The notes under the pieces are model-generated. The model worked only from the letters and a program-made list of their open reading frames with translations. It made no database searches and was not told where the DNA came from. This document shows positions 20,905 to 32,180 of a stretch of DNA of 64,000 nt, in pieces; positions within the stretch are counted from its first letter, which is position 1; each line of letters opens with the position of its first letter. The translations under genes were made by a program, and so were the position numbers. This DNA is from Unio delphinus. Its lineage: Eukaryota; Mollusca; Bivalvia; Unionida; Unionidae. The stretch is taken from contig JAQISU010000155.1 of assembly GCA_029339505.1 (NCBI GenBank), positions 15,825,501-15,889,500 of the forward strand, read 5' to 3'.

Positions 20905-22899
20905 ATGAAGGGGTACAAGAAGAGGCAGAAAATTTATTTTAAACCTGGAAATATTCCATATAACAAAGGAGTCAGATATCTGACGGATGATACTCTACCA
21001 ATTTCCAGTGCTGCATCAGTCCCAGTGACCAGAAGAATGGAAGCAGACAAGTTCTCACTGATAGCAGTGACAAAGCCGACAAATGGGTCTCTTTCATCTG
21101 CTCAGGTTCCAGACTCTAATACCAAACCGGGGTCTGCAAAAACTCTACAACCATTATCCAAATCAAAACTGGACCTGAAAAAGATAGAATTAAATGAGCA
21201 AGATGGAACACGAATCATATGCATGAAAAAAAATGTTGAAATGTGGAATGATATCATTCATCGCCATGGTCATCAATTCGACATGTGTGACAGGCCAGAG
21301 TTCCAAACTGCTGATGAAATAAAATGGGGACTTGCTTGGAAGCAGACTATGATGTGTAAAAACTGCAGTTTTAAGTCACCAGAGTACAAGTTATATGAGG
21401 AGATAAAAACAGATAAACCTGGGCCAAATCCTGCTGCTGTTAATCTGATGTTTCAAGCTGGACTACAAGATACCCCTATGGGCAACACCAGAGCTAGATA
21501 CTTGCTTGCAGCCACTGACATTCCACCACCTAGCAGATCAACTATGCAAAGAGCATTCAACATTGTAGGCAAAGCAACCGTTGAGCTCAATGAAATTGAT
21601 ATGACAAACAAACTTAAACTAGTCCGACAGGTTAATGTCATGCGTGGTGTTCAGCATCCTGAACAAATAAATGTTGCTTTTGATGCCAGATATAATGCCT
21701 TTAGCTTTGGACATGAAAAGAAACCTGGCCAGAGTTCATCACAAGCTGTTGGAATTGCCTGTGAAACTGTAACAGAGAAACAGTACATAGTGGGTTGTAC
21801 AGTAGAAAACAAGCTCTGCTGGACTGGAGCATGGCTGAAGGGGAAAGGTTTTGATGTGAAATGTCCAGGAGGCCATGTTGACTGCACATCAAATCTGTCA
21901 CCAGTTGCACCACATTCTGAGTATGAGATGGCAAAAGAAATTGGAAACAAATTTGTGCTGCAAGAGATTCTCATTAAACATGTAACTACAGATGGAGATG
22001 CACAGGGTGCTGCTGGCTTCCAAGCTGCTTACAGCATTCTGCATCCAATGTGGAAAGTAGAAAGACTGTCAGACCCCATCCATCTGGGTCGTTCACAGTT
22101 CAAACGGTGCAACTCTGCAGTATTTAGTGCCGAAATGTTTCCAGGAATAACAACAAGAGAAGGAAAAAGGCTCAAACAGAAAATTATCAGTCAAGACATC
22201 AAAGCTCGGTGCAGTTTGATCTTCAAACAACTGATGGAGGATAACAGAGGTGATGTTATAAAAGTTAAAGGTCAACTTCCACAAGTACTGGACGCCACTC
22301 TGCGCTGTTATTCAGGGGACTGCTCAAAATGCCGGCGTTATTCCAAGGTTTGTGGGGGAGGAAGTACTAACAACTGGTGGATGCGATCAGCATACCTAGG
22401 CCCTCATAAAGTGACTCATCTTAACATGACAGAAAATGATAAGACAATCCTGTTAGAAGTTCTCAAAATGAAACTCTCCTGTGATGCTGTACAAAGACTG
22501 CGACTGAATACAAACACACAGAAATGTGAGGCTATGAACAGATCAATCAGTGTTTCCTTACCCAAAAATGTGAACTATTCCAGAAACTTTGAGGCAAGAG
22601 TGCATTCAACAATACACAGATTCAATAATAGCTTGGGATCATCACTGAAAGCCAAGGTGACACACTTGAAAGGTCAACTGTCATCAAGGACTTTGCGATC
22701 ACTGGATACAATGGATAAACGATGCACTTACCATCAGTTGTATCAAAAGAGTCCACAAACTAGGCGACGTCTCCTAGCAAGACGAGGAAAAATGATCCAG
22801 GCTCATCTGAGGTACAGGACTCAGCAAGGCAGTAGAAAGTCTGACTACTGCAAAGGACTTCTGGACAAAAAGGATGATCACTCCTATGCACAGGTTTAG
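20905..22899 (+). CDS. Mutator-like DDE transposase, unit 2 (intact, reference copy)
   Basis: The 664-residue protein belongs to the animal Mutator-like transposase family, which cuts and rejoins transposon ends. The N-terminus is basic (KGYKKRQKIYFKPGN). A zinc motif MCKNC (C151, C154) precedes the core. FDARYN (D260) and TTDGD (D363/D365) are the likely first and second catalytic acids; SDPIHLGRSQ (D390-x2-H393) is the D(2)H signature shared by MULE, hAT and related DDE families; E410 (SAEMFPG) or a later acid would be the third. A cysteine cluster C468-x4-C473-x2-C476-x6-C483 follows, and the C-terminus is strongly basic. The ATG is the first in frame and conserved in all copies. Copy-specific changes: H19Y and L573F. 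Confidence 0.88.
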   Translation: MKGYKKRQKIYFKPGNIPYNKGVRYLTDDTLPISSAASVPVTRRMEADKFSLIAVTKPTNGSLSSAQVPDSNTKPGSAKTLQPLSKSKLDLKKIELNEQDGTRIICMKKNVEMWNDIIHRHGHQFDMCDRPEFQTADEIKWGLAWKQTMMCKNCSFKSPEYKLYEEIKTDKPGPNPAAVNLMFQAGLQDTPMGNTRARYLLAATDIPPPSRSTMQRAFNIVGKATVELNEIDMTNKLKLVRQVNVMRGVQHPEQINVAFDARYNAFSFGHEKKPGQSSSQAVGIACETVTEKQYIVGCTVENKLCWTGAWLKGKGFDVKCPGGHVDCTSNLSPVAPHSEYEMAKEIGNKFVLQEILIKHVTTDGDAQGAAGFQAAYSILHPMWKVERLSDPIHLGRSQFKRCNSAVFSAEMFPGITTREGKRLKQKIISQDIKARCSLIFKQLMEDNRGDVIKVKGQLPQVLDATLRCYSGDCSKCRRYSKVCGGGSTNNWWMRSAYLGPHKVTHLNMTENDKTILLEVLKMKLSCDAVQRLRLNTNTQKCEAMNRSISVSLPKNVNYSRNFEARVHSTIHRFNNSLGSSLKAKVTHLKGQLSSRTLRSLDTMDKRCTYHQLYQKSPQTRRRLLARRGKMIQAHLRYRTQQGSRKSDYCKGLLDKKDDHSYAQV

Positions 22900-22994
22900 C
22901 CAAGGGACACTGCAGAGAGAAAAGATTGATTTAATTCCATGTGCAACATGAATGTTGTTAAAAGACACAAAAAAGAACACATGGTACAGAAGGG

Positions 22995-23097
22995 AAAACT
23001 GTAGTGGGGAAATCCGTAGGTAACACAACGCATGTTATGTGCAGTTGTGTTACTTACTACCACCTGATGAGACCTATGGAGGGGTCGAAACAGATTT
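22995..23097 (+). ncRNA. Hammerhead ribozyme, unit 2
   Basis: Core, stem I and stem II are as in unit 1; cleavage is predicted after 23,003. The 3' strand of stem III reads ACAGATTT instead of ACAGTTTT, giving one A-A mismatch at the fifth pair. Four pairs next to the core and three beyond the mismatch remain, so folding is likely but stem III is weaker. Confidence 0.88.
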
Positions 23098-23115
23098 TCT
23101 GACTATGAAGACACA

Positions 23116-23121
23116 AATAAA
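23116..23121 (+). terminator. Candidate poly(A) signal downstream of the transposase and ribozyme
   Basis: AATAAA lies 216 nt after the transposase stop and 112 nt after the predicted ribozyme cleavage site; several more AATAAA words follow in the simple repeats. A transcript polyadenylated here would carry the ribozyme between ORF and tail, so self-cleavage would remove the tail. The arrangement recurs in every unit. Confidence 0.4.
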
Positions 23122-23487
23122 GAAATTAAAAAGCAAAATAAATAAATAAATAAGTAAATCAATCAATCAATCAATAAATAAATAAATCTGTAACAAAATT
23201 CTAACATAAAATATAAATAATAAAGAATGAATGAATGAATGAATTAATGAATGCATGAAGGAAGGAAGGAAGGAAGGAAGAAAGAAAGGAAGAAAAGAAT
23301 GAATGAATGAATCTAACACAGCACTTTTATACCAGCATGAATGACATACTAAAATAAAGACTACTCTCTCTTTTCTCCTCCTTACTCACTACATCCATCC
23401 ATCCATCCATCTTTCAATGCCAGGCATAATTCAACATGGATGTGGGTGGGTGTACAGGATATATAATGATACCTGTATTATTCATTG

Positions 23488-23865
23488 TTATGATTTCAAC
23501 TTCATCATGCAGTCTGGAAAGTCACCATGGCCAATGCAATGCCCATAACCTTTGCAGCACTGCCTATTATTATTGATGGAATGCGGTTCTAGATTTAGAT
23601 GATCCGCATTCACACACAAACTATTATGGCATAAATGGGATGCATCAAGCACCTTTGGAATAGTCAGACTTCTTAACTTGACCATTAATGCCAGTCTGTG
23701 GACATGCTTTTTCTTCCATGTGTTTGTCTCAGGGTCCCTATATGATAATAGGCCATATAATCCATTAGAAGTTACATTTCCAGTCCATATTCGACAATCA
23801 CTATTATGTGCTAGGACAGAATTTAAAGAAATTTTGGCTGACAAGTTTTGAAAAAAAGCCTCCAT
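23488..23865 (-). CDS. His-Cys box endonuclease, unit 2 (intact)
   Basis: The protein is identical to the unit 1 copy, with H77, N98 and all zinc-ligand cysteines and histidines kept. The neighbouring simple repeat differs in length, so the copy is distinct. It faces the unit 2 transposase tail to tail. Confidence 0.85.
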   Translation of the reverse strand: MEAFFQNLSAKISLNSVLAHNSDCRIWTGNVTSNGLYGLLSYRDPETNTWKKKHVHRLALMVKLRSLTIPKVLDASHLCHNSLCVNADHLNLEPHSINNNRQCCKGYGHCIGHGDFPDCMMKLKS

Positions 23866-25331
23866 TGCAACTTTAATTTGGTGTAGGAATACATTGCTGC
23901 TAATACTAATGAGTGATCTCTCCGTCAGATGCCATTTCTGTACATTTAAAGGGTAAAAATAACTTTTTAAAAAAAAAATTAAAAATTAATTTAAAAAAAA
24001 AATTAATTTAATTTTTTAATTTTTTTTTAAAATTTCCAATTTCTACAGTGAATATACACCAGGTGTCAAAATTTCAGCTGTCTATCATTAATAATAAAAT
24101 TTTTATAGCATATTAAAGTTTCATCAATACTGCGTGTACAGGACATAGACCACAATTAATTTTACTATATGTTCTCTGCATATATTTCTCAGTACTGACC
24201 TTTCCACAGTGTGACAATCAATACAAATCATATGTTAATCTAAAATACCTCCAAAGATGACTTCACGGTGAAAATCTTGTCAGGGGTTGATCGGCATTTT
24301 TTTGAGCTGCAGCACTGTAAACATAGCAGCATGTAAACAGAACACATATTTCACTTCCGGATCATCACCAAGGCCTTATTACTCCATTTGCACTGTCGCC
24401 AAATTACACACTGACAACCACTCTCTCTGCTCATATTCTCAAGAATAAACAATTACCTTTAAATCCCTACCAAATATGGATCAATATAACTCTTCTATCA
24501 CCACCAAAATGAGAGAGGAAAAAAGGTTCTAAAAATAGACTGGAACTACATTCGTGGGTACTGAACTGGAAGTATTAATAATGGTGCGATTCCTAACAGG
24601 GTTAGACAATTTCACCTCAATGGACAAAACTTCCATCCATGATCAAATCAATATGTCTGAAATACTTCTGCAAAGTTAGAAGGAATTTCATCAATGAATA
24701 GAATAGTTACAGGCTTTTAGCTGACACCACTGTAACACAAAAACCAGCCCATTCCAAATGGCCGCATGGCAAAAATGCTCAAAACTTAAAGTTTAATTGT
24801 GAGTTTATTAATCAAGATAATCACTTCAAATAAACTGTAATTAGTTTTTAGTTCTAGCAACAATCTGGAAATTACTAGAAATTAAGCTTCACTGTGAAAC
24901 TTTCTTAGAAAATGAAATTTTAAAAAATGATACATATTTTTATAAAAAAATTTAAATTTAATTTAAATTTTAATAAAAACTTGAAGCTAAAAGTTGACAA
25001 AGTTTGTTCTATGTCAAAGTCTCTCCATTCCTTTATTATAAACATCAAGGGTTTTCCTTATCAGTTGTGATGCAATAAAACCAGGGTCTGTCAATCAAAT
25101 GTAACACCCTGAAATCTGAAATCATCAAAACAAAGGTAGCTAGGGGTACTTAACACCTATATGACAATATATACAGTCATGAAGGGGAGGAACCCTTATG
25201 GTAGGCTTCCAATCAGATTGAAGAGTTGGTGCAGGAATCTAAAACCTAGCAAGCTTGCCTTTTCCTAGTTATAAAACTGATGGAAAGAGGATAATTCTTG
25301 TCATTTACATGCAGTTATTGTAACGGAAACC

Positions 25332-27326
25332 ATGAAGGGGTACAAGAAGAGGCAGAAAATTTATTTTAAACCTGGAAATATTCCACATAACAAAGGAGTC
25401 AGATATCTGACGGATGATACTCTACCAATTTCCAGTGCTGCATCAGTCCCAGTGACCAGAAGAATGGAAGCAGACGAGTTCTCACTGATAGCAGTGACAA
25501 AGCCGACAAATGGGTCTCTTTCATCTGCTCAGGTTCCATACTCTAATACCAAACCGGGGTCTGCAAAAACTCTACAACCATTATCCAAATCAAAACTGGA
25601 CCTGAAAAAGATAGAATTAAATGAGCAAGATGGAACACGAATCATATGCATGAAAAAAAATGTTGAAATGTGGAATGATATCATTCATCGCCATGGTCAT
25701 CAATTCGACATGTGTGACAGGCTAGAGTTCCAAACTGCTGATGAAATAAAATGGGGACTTGCTTGGAAGCAGACTATGATGTGTAAAAACTGCAGTTTTA
25801 AGTCACCAGAGTACAAGTTATATGAGGAGATAAAAACAGATAAACCTGGGCCAAATCCTGCTGCTGTTAATCTGATGTTTCAAGCTGGACTACAAGATAC
25901 CCCTATGGGCAACACCAGAGCTAGATACTTGCTTGCAGCCACTGACATTCCACCACCTAGCAGATCAACTATGCAAAGAGCATTCAACATTGTAGGCAAA
26001 GCAACCGTTGAGCTCAATGAAATTGATATGACAAACAAACTTAAACTAGTCCGACAGGTTAATGTCATGCGTGGTGTTCAGCATCCTGAACAAATAAATG
26101 TTGCTTTTGATGCCAGATATAATGCCTTTAGCTTTGGACATGAAAAGAAACCTGGCCAAAGTTCATCACAAGCTGTTGGAATTGCCTGTGAAACTGTAAC
26201 AGAGAAACAGTACATAGTGGGTTGTACAGTAGAAAACAAGCTCTGCTGGACTGGAGCATGGCTGAAGGGGAAAGGTTTTGATGTGAAATGTCCAGGTGGC
26301 CATGTTGACTGCACATCAAATCTGTCACCAGTTGCACCACATTCTGAGTATGAGATGGCAAAAGAAATTGGAAACAAATTTGTGCTGCAAGAGATTCTCA
26401 TTAAACATGTAACTACAGATGGAGATGCACAGGGTGCTGCTGGCTTCCAAGCTGCTTACAGCATTCTGCATCCAATGTGGAAAGTAGAAAGACTGTCAGA
26501 CCCCATCCATCTGGGTCGTTCACAGTTCAAACGGTGCAACTCTGCAGTATTTAGTGCCGAAATGTTTCCAGGAATAACAACAAGAGAAGGAAAAAGGCTC
26601 AAACAGAAAATTATCAGTCAAGACATCAAAGCTCGGTGCAGTTTGATCTTCAAACAACTGATGGAGGATAACAGAGGTGATGTTATAAAAGTTAAAGGTC
26701 AACTTCCACAAGTACTGGACGCCACTCTGCGCTGTTATTCAGGGGACTGCTCAAAATGCCGGCGTTATTCCAAGGTTTGTGGGGGAGGAAGTACTAACAA
26801 CTGGTGGATGCGATCAGCATACCTAGGCCCTCATAAAGTGACTCATCTTAACATGACAGAAAATGATAAGACAATCCTGTTAGAAGTTCTCAAAATGAAA
26901 CTCTGCTGTGATGCTGTACAAAGACTGCGACTGAATACAAACACACAGAAATGTGAGGCTATGAACAGATCAATCAGTGTTTCCTTACCCAAAAATGTGA
27001 ACTATTCCAGAAACTTTGAGGCAAGAGTGCATTCAACAATACACAGACTCAATAATAGCTTGGGATCATCACTGAAAGCCAAGGTGACACACTTGAAAGG
27101 TCAACTGTCATCAAGGACTTTGCGATCACTGGATACAATGGATAAACGATGCACTTACCATCAGTTGTATCAAAAGAGTCCACAAACTAGGCGACGTCTC
27201 CTAGCAAGACGAGGAAAAATGATCCAGGCTCATCTGAGGTACAGGACTCAGCAAGGCAGTAGAAAGTCTGACTACTGCAAAGGACTTCTGGACAAAAAGG
27301 ATGATCACTCCTATGCACAGGTTTAG
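25332..27326 (+). CDS. Mutator-like transposase, unit 3 (intact)
   Basis: A full 664-codon frame with all catalytic candidates and zinc cysteines. Copy-specific changes are D70Y and P131L; K49E is shared with units 6, 10 and 11, and S525C with unit 1. None touches D260, D363, D390, H393 or E410. Confidence 0.88.
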   Translation: MKGYKKRQKIYFKPGNIPHNKGVRYLTDDTLPISSAASVPVTRRMEADEFSLIAVTKPTNGSLSSAQVPYSNTKPGSAKTLQPLSKSKLDLKKIELNEQDGTRIICMKKNVEMWNDIIHRHGHQFDMCDRLEFQTADEIKWGLAWKQTMMCKNCSFKSPEYKLYEEIKTDKPGPNPAAVNLMFQAGLQDTPMGNTRARYLLAATDIPPPSRSTMQRAFNIVGKATVELNEIDMTNKLKLVRQVNVMRGVQHPEQINVAFDARYNAFSFGHEKKPGQSSSQAVGIACETVTEKQYIVGCTVENKLCWTGAWLKGKGFDVKCPGGHVDCTSNLSPVAPHSEYEMAKEIGNKFVLQEILIKHVTTDGDAQGAAGFQAAYSILHPMWKVERLSDPIHLGRSQFKRCNSAVFSAEMFPGITTREGKRLKQKIISQDIKARCSLIFKQLMEDNRGDVIKVKGQLPQVLDATLRCYSGDCSKCRRYSKVCGGGSTNNWWMRSAYLGPHKVTHLNMTENDKTILLEVLKMKLCCDAVQRLRLNTNTQKCEAMNRSISVSLPKNVNYSRNFEARVHSTIHRLNNSLGSSLKAKVTHLKGQLSSRTLRSLDTMDKRCTYHQLYQKSPQTRRRLLARRGKMIQAHLRYRTQQGSRKSDYCKGLLDKKDDHSYAQV

Positions 27327-27421
27327 CCAAGGGACACTGCAGAGAGAAAAGATTGATTTAATTCCATGTGCAACATGAATGTTGTTAAAAGACACAAAAA
27401 AGAACACATGGTACAGAAGGG

Positions 27422-27524
27422 AAAACTGTAGTGGGGAAATCCGTAGGTAACACAACGCATGTTATGTGCAGTTGTGTTACTTACTACCACCTGATGAGAC
27501 CTATGGAGGGGTCGAAACAGTTTT
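27422..27524 (+). ncRNA. Hammerhead ribozyme, unit 3
   Basis: Sequence is that of unit 1, with all three stems fully paired; cleavage is predicted after 27,430, 104 nt past the transposase stop. Confidence 0.93.
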
Positions 27525-27918
27525 TCTGACTATGAAGACACAAATAAAGAAATTAAAAAGCAAAATAAATAAATAAATAAGTAAATCAATCAATCAATCA
27601 ATAAATAAATAAATCTGTAACAAAATTCTAACATAAAATATAAATAATAAAGAATGAATGAATGAATGAATTAATGAATGCATGAAGGAAGGAAGGAAGG
27701 AAGGAAGAAAGAAAGGAAGAAAAGAATGAATGAATGAATGAATCTAACACAGCACTTTTATACCAGCATGAATGACATACTAAAATAAAGACTACTCTCT
27801 CTTTTCTCCTCCTTACTCACTACATCCATCCATCCATCCATCTTTCAATGCCAGGCATAATTCAACATGGATGTGGGTGGGTGTACAGGATATATAATGA
27901 TACCTGTATTATTCATTG

Positions 27919-28296
27919 TTATGATTTCAACTTCATCATGCAGTCTGGAAAGTCACCATGGCCAATGCAATGCCCATAACCTTTGCAGCACTGCCTATTA
28001 TTATTGATGGAATGCGGTTCTAGATTTAGATGATCCGCATTCACACACAAACTATTATGGCATAAATGGGATGCATCAAGCACCTTTGGAATAGTCAGAC
28101 TTCTTAACTTGACCATTAATGCCAGTCTGTGGACATGCTTTTTCTTCCATGTGTTTGTCTCAGGGTCCCTATATGATAATAGGCCATATAATCCATTAGA
28201 AGTTACATTTCCAGTCCATATTCGACAATCACTATTATGTGCTAGGACAGAATTTAAAGAAATTTTGGCTGACAAGTTTTGAAAAAAAGCCTCCAT
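27919..28296 (-). CDS. His-Cys box endonuclease, unit 3 (intact)
   Basis: An unbroken 125-codon frame encoding the consensus protein. Its upstream spacer is damaged: about 165 bp are missing at 28,490, removing the CCTGTACAGG palindrome and the unit origin word. Expression from this copy may therefore differ. Confidence 0.85.
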   Translation of the reverse strand: MEAFFQNLSAKISLNSVLAHNSDCRIWTGNVTSNGLYGLLSYRDPETNTWKKKHVHRLALMVKLRSLTIPKVLDASHLCHNSLCVNADHLNLEPHSINNNRQCCKGYGHCIGHGDFPDCMMKLKS

Positions 28297-29597
28297 TGCA
28301 ACTTTAATTTGGTGTAGGAATACATTGCTGCTAATACTAATGAGTGATCTCTCCGTCAGATGCCATTTCTGTACATTTAAAGGGTAAAAATAACTTTTTT
28401 AAAAAAAAAATTAAAAATTAATTTAAAAAAAAATTAATTTAATTTTTTAATTTTTTTTTAAAATTTCCAATTTCTACAGTGAATATACATAAATCATATG
28501 TTAATCTAAAATACCTCCAAAGATGACTTCACGGTGAAAATCTTGTCAGGGGTTGATCGGCATTTTTTTGAGCTGCAGCACTGTAAACATAGCAGCATGT
28601 AAACAGAACACATATTTCACTTCCGGATCATCACCAAGGCCTTATTACTCCATTTGCACTGTCGCCAAATTACACACTGACAACCACTCTCTCTGCTCAT
28701 ATTCTCAAGAATAAACAATTACCTTTAAATCCCTACCAAATATGGATCAATATAACTCTTCTATCACCACCAAAATGAGAGAGGAAGAAAGGTTCTAAAA
28801 ATAGACTGGAACTACATTCGTGGGTACTGAACTGGAAGTATTAATAATGGTGCGATTCCTAACAGGGTTAGACAATTTCACCTCAATGGACAAAACTTCC
28901 ATCCATGATCAAATCAATATGTCTGAAATACTTCTGCAAAGTTAGAAGGAATTTCATCAATGAATAGAATAGTTACAGGCTTTTAGCTGACACCACTGTA
29001 ACACAAAAACCAGCCCATTCCAAATGGCCGCATGGCAAAAATGCTCAAAACTTAAAGTTTAATTGTGAGTTTATTAATCAAGATAATCACTTCAAATAAA
29101 CTGTAATTAGTTTTTAGTTCTAGCAACAATCTGGAAATTACTAGAAATTAAGCTTCACTGTGAAACTTTCTTAGAAAATGTAATTTTAAAAAATGATACA
29201 TATTTTTATAAAAAAATTTAAATTTAATTTAAATTTTAATAAAAACTTGAAGCTAAAAGTTGACAAAGTTTGTTCTATGTCAAAGTCTCTCCATTCCTTT
29301 ATTATAAACATCAAGGGTTTTCCTTATCAGTTGTGATGCAATAAAACCAGGGTCTGTCAATCAAATGTAACACCCTGAAATCTGAAATCATCAAAACCAA
29401 GGTAGCTAGGGGTACTTAACACCTATATGACAATATATACAGTCATGAAGGGGAGGAACCCTTATGGTAGGCTTCCAATCAGATTGAAGAGTTGGTGCAG
29501 GAATCTAAAACCTAGCAAGCTTGCCTTTTCCTAGTTATAAAACTGATGGAAAGAGGATAATTCTTGTCATTTACATGCAGTTATTGTAACGGAAACC
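28297..29597. other. Spacer at the U3/U4 junction with a 165-bp deletion
   Basis: At 28,484-28,495 the sequence jumps from GTGAATATACA to AAATCATATG; in other spacers about 165 bp lie between these words. Short ATACA words at both edges fit microhomology-mediated deletion. The loss makes this unit spacing 4,266 instead of about 4,430 bp. Otherwise the spacer matches the others. Confidence 0.85.
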
Positions 29598-31592
29598 ATG
29601 AAGGGGTACAAGAAGAGGCAGAAAATTTATTTTAAACCTGGAAATATTCCACATAACAAAGGAGTCAGATATCTGACGGATGATACTCTACCAATTTCCA
29701 GTGCTGCATCAGTCCCAGTGACCAGAAGAATGGAAGCAGACAAGTTCTCACTGATAGCAGTGACAAAGCCGACAAATGGGTCTCTTTCATCTGCTCAGGT
29801 TCCAGACTCTAATACCAAACCGGGGTCTGCAAAAACTCTACAACCATTATCCAAATCAAAACTGGACCTGAAAAAGATAGAATTAAATGAGCAAGATGGA
29901 ACACGAATCATATGCATGAAAAAAAATGTTGAAATGTGGAATGATATCATTCATCGCCATGGTCATCAATTCGACATGTGTGACAGGCCAGAGTTCCAAA
30001 CTGCTGATGAAATAAAATGGGGACTTGCTTGGAAGCAGACTATGATGTGTAAAAACTGCAGTTTTAAGTCACCAGAGTACAAGTTATATGAGGAGATAAA
30101 AACAGATAAACCTGGGCCAAATCCTGCTGCTGTTAATCTGATGTTTCAAGCTGGACTACAAGATACCCCTATGGGCAACACCAGAGCTAGATACTTGCTT
30201 GCAGCCACTGACATTCCACCACCTAGCAGATCAACTATGCAAAGAGCATTCAACATTGTAGGCAAAGCAACCGTTGAGCTCAATGAAATTGATATGACAA
30301 ACAAACTTAAACTAGTCCGACAGGTTAATGTCATGCGTGGTGTTCAGCATCCTGAACAAATAAATGTTGCTTTTGATGCCAGATATAATGCCTTTAGCTT
30401 TGGACATGAAAAGAAACCTGGCCAAAGTTCATCACAAGCTGTTGGAATTGCCTGTGAAACTGTAACAGAGAAACAGTACATAGTGGGTTGTACAGTAGAA
30501 AACAAGCTCTGCTGGACTGGAGCATGGCTGAAGGGGAAAGGTTTTGATGTGAAATGTCCAGGAGGCCATGTTGACTGCACATCAAATCTGTCACCAGTTG
30601 CACCACATTCTGAGTATGAGATGGCAAAAGAAATTGGAAACAAATTTGTGCTGCAAGAGATTCTCATTAAACATGTAACTACAGATGGAGATGCACAGGG
30701 TGCTGCTGGCTTCCAAGCTGCTTACAGCATTCTGCATCCAATGTGGAAAGTAGAAAGACTGTCAGACCCCATCCATCTGGGTCGTTCACAGTTCAAACGG
30801 TGCAACTCTGCAGTATTTAGTGCCGAAATGTTTCCAGGAATAACAACAAGAGAAGGAAAAAGACTCAAACAGAAAATTATCAGTCAAGACATCAAAGCTC
30901 GGTGCAGTTTGATCTTCAAACAACTGATGGAGGATAACAGAGGTGATGTTATAAAAGTTAAAGGTCAACTTCCACAAGTACTGGACGCCACTCTGCGCTG
31001 TTATTCAGGGGACTGCTCAAAATGCCGGCGTTATTCCAAGGTTTGTGGGGGAGGAAGTACTAACAACTGGTGGATGCGATCAGCATACCTAGGCCCTCAT
31101 AAAGTGACTCATCTTAACATGACAGAAAATGATAAGACAATCCTGTTAGAAGTTCTCAAAATGAAACTCTCCTGTGATGCTGTACAAAGACTGCGACTGA
31201 ATACAAACACACAGAAATGTGAGGCTATGAACAGATCAATCAGTGTTTCCTTACCCAAAAATGTGAACTATTCCAGAAACTTTGAGGCAAGAGTGCATTC
31301 AACAATACACAGATTCAATAATAGCTTGGGATCATCACTGAAAGCCAAGATGACACACTTGAAAGGTCAACTGTCATCAAGGACTTTGCGATCACTGGAT
31401 ACAATGGATAAACGATGCACTTACCATCAGTTGTATCAAAAGAGTCCACAAACTAGGCGACGTCTCCTAGCAAGACGAGGAAAAATGATCCAGGCTCATC
31501 TGAGGTACAGGACTCAGCAAGGCAGTAGAAAGTCTGACTACTGCAAAGGACTTCTGGACAAAAAGGATGATCACTCCTATGCACAGGTTTAG
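29598..31592 (+). CDS. Mutator-like transposase, unit 4 (intact)
   Basis: A complete 664-codon frame. V585M is unique; L573F is shared with unit 2. Catalytic candidates and cysteine motifs are unchanged. The synonymous change AGG to AGA in the KRLKQ region is shared with units 5, 10 and 11. Confidence 0.88.
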   Translation: MKGYKKRQKIYFKPGNIPHNKGVRYLTDDTLPISSAASVPVTRRMEADKFSLIAVTKPTNGSLSSAQVPDSNTKPGSAKTLQPLSKSKLDLKKIELNEQDGTRIICMKKNVEMWNDIIHRHGHQFDMCDRPEFQTADEIKWGLAWKQTMMCKNCSFKSPEYKLYEEIKTDKPGPNPAAVNLMFQAGLQDTPMGNTRARYLLAATDIPPPSRSTMQRAFNIVGKATVELNEIDMTNKLKLVRQVNVMRGVQHPEQINVAFDARYNAFSFGHEKKPGQSSSQAVGIACETVTEKQYIVGCTVENKLCWTGAWLKGKGFDVKCPGGHVDCTSNLSPVAPHSEYEMAKEIGNKFVLQEILIKHVTTDGDAQGAAGFQAAYSILHPMWKVERLSDPIHLGRSQFKRCNSAVFSAEMFPGITTREGKRLKQKIISQDIKARCSLIFKQLMEDNRGDVIKVKGQLPQVLDATLRCYSGDCSKCRRYSKVCGGGSTNNWWMRSAYLGPHKVTHLNMTENDKTILLEVLKMKLSCDAVQRLRLNTNTQKCEAMNRSISVSLPKNVNYSRNFEARVHSTIHRFNNSLGSSLKAKMTHLKGQLSSRTLRSLDTMDKRCTYHQLYQKSPQTRRRLLARRGKMIQAHLRYRTQQGSRKSDYCKGLLDKKDDHSYAQV

Positions 31593-31687
31593 CCAAGGGA
31601 CACTGCAGAGAGAAAAGATTGATTTAATTCCATGTGCAACATGAATGTTGTTAAAAGACACAAAAAAGAACACATGGTACAGAAGGG

Positions 31688-31790
31688 AAAACTGTAGTGG
31701 GGAAATCCGTAGGTAACACAACGCATGTTATGTGCAGTTGTGTTACTTACTACCACCTGATGAGACCTATGGAGGGGTCGAAACAGTTTT
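31688..31790 (+). ncRNA. Hammerhead ribozyme, unit 4
   Basis: All core residues and the three helices are as in unit 1; predicted cleavage after 31,696. Confidence 0.93.
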
Positions 31791-32180
31791 TCTGACTATG
31801 AAGACACAAATAAAGAAATTAAAAAGCAAAATAAATAAATAAATAAGTAAATCAATCAATCAATCAATAAATAAATAAATCTGTAACAAAATTCTAACAT
31901 AAAATATAAATAATAAAGAATGAATGAATGAATGAATTAATGAATGCATGAAGGAAGGAAGGAAGGAAAGAAGAAAGAAAGGAAGAAAAGAATGAATGAA
32001 TGAATCTAACACAGCACTTTTATACCAGCATGAATGACATACTAAAATAAAGACTACTCTCTCTTTTCTCCTCCTTACTCACTACATCCATCCATCCATC
32101 CATCTTTCAATGCCAGGCATAATTCAACATGGATGTGGGTGGGTGTACAGGATATATAATGATACCTGTATTATTCATTG

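Noticed and set aside
21311..21325. CTGATGAAATA inside the transposase gene resembles a hammerhead core
   Set aside because: It encodes ADEI in a conserved region, and there is no stem II followed by GAAA nor flanking helices.
21651..21974. 107-codon minus-strand frame inside each transposase gene, repeated in every unit
   Set aside because: It is the antisense shadow of a conserved coding region; its conservation follows from the plus-strand gene, and it has no recognisable domain.
22774..23028. 84-codon minus-strand frame across the transposase end and ribozyme
   Set aside because: It overlaps the conserved transposase C-terminus and stem I of the ribozyme antisense; hydrophobic only because of the base composition. 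It changes freely at sites where the ribozyme varies.
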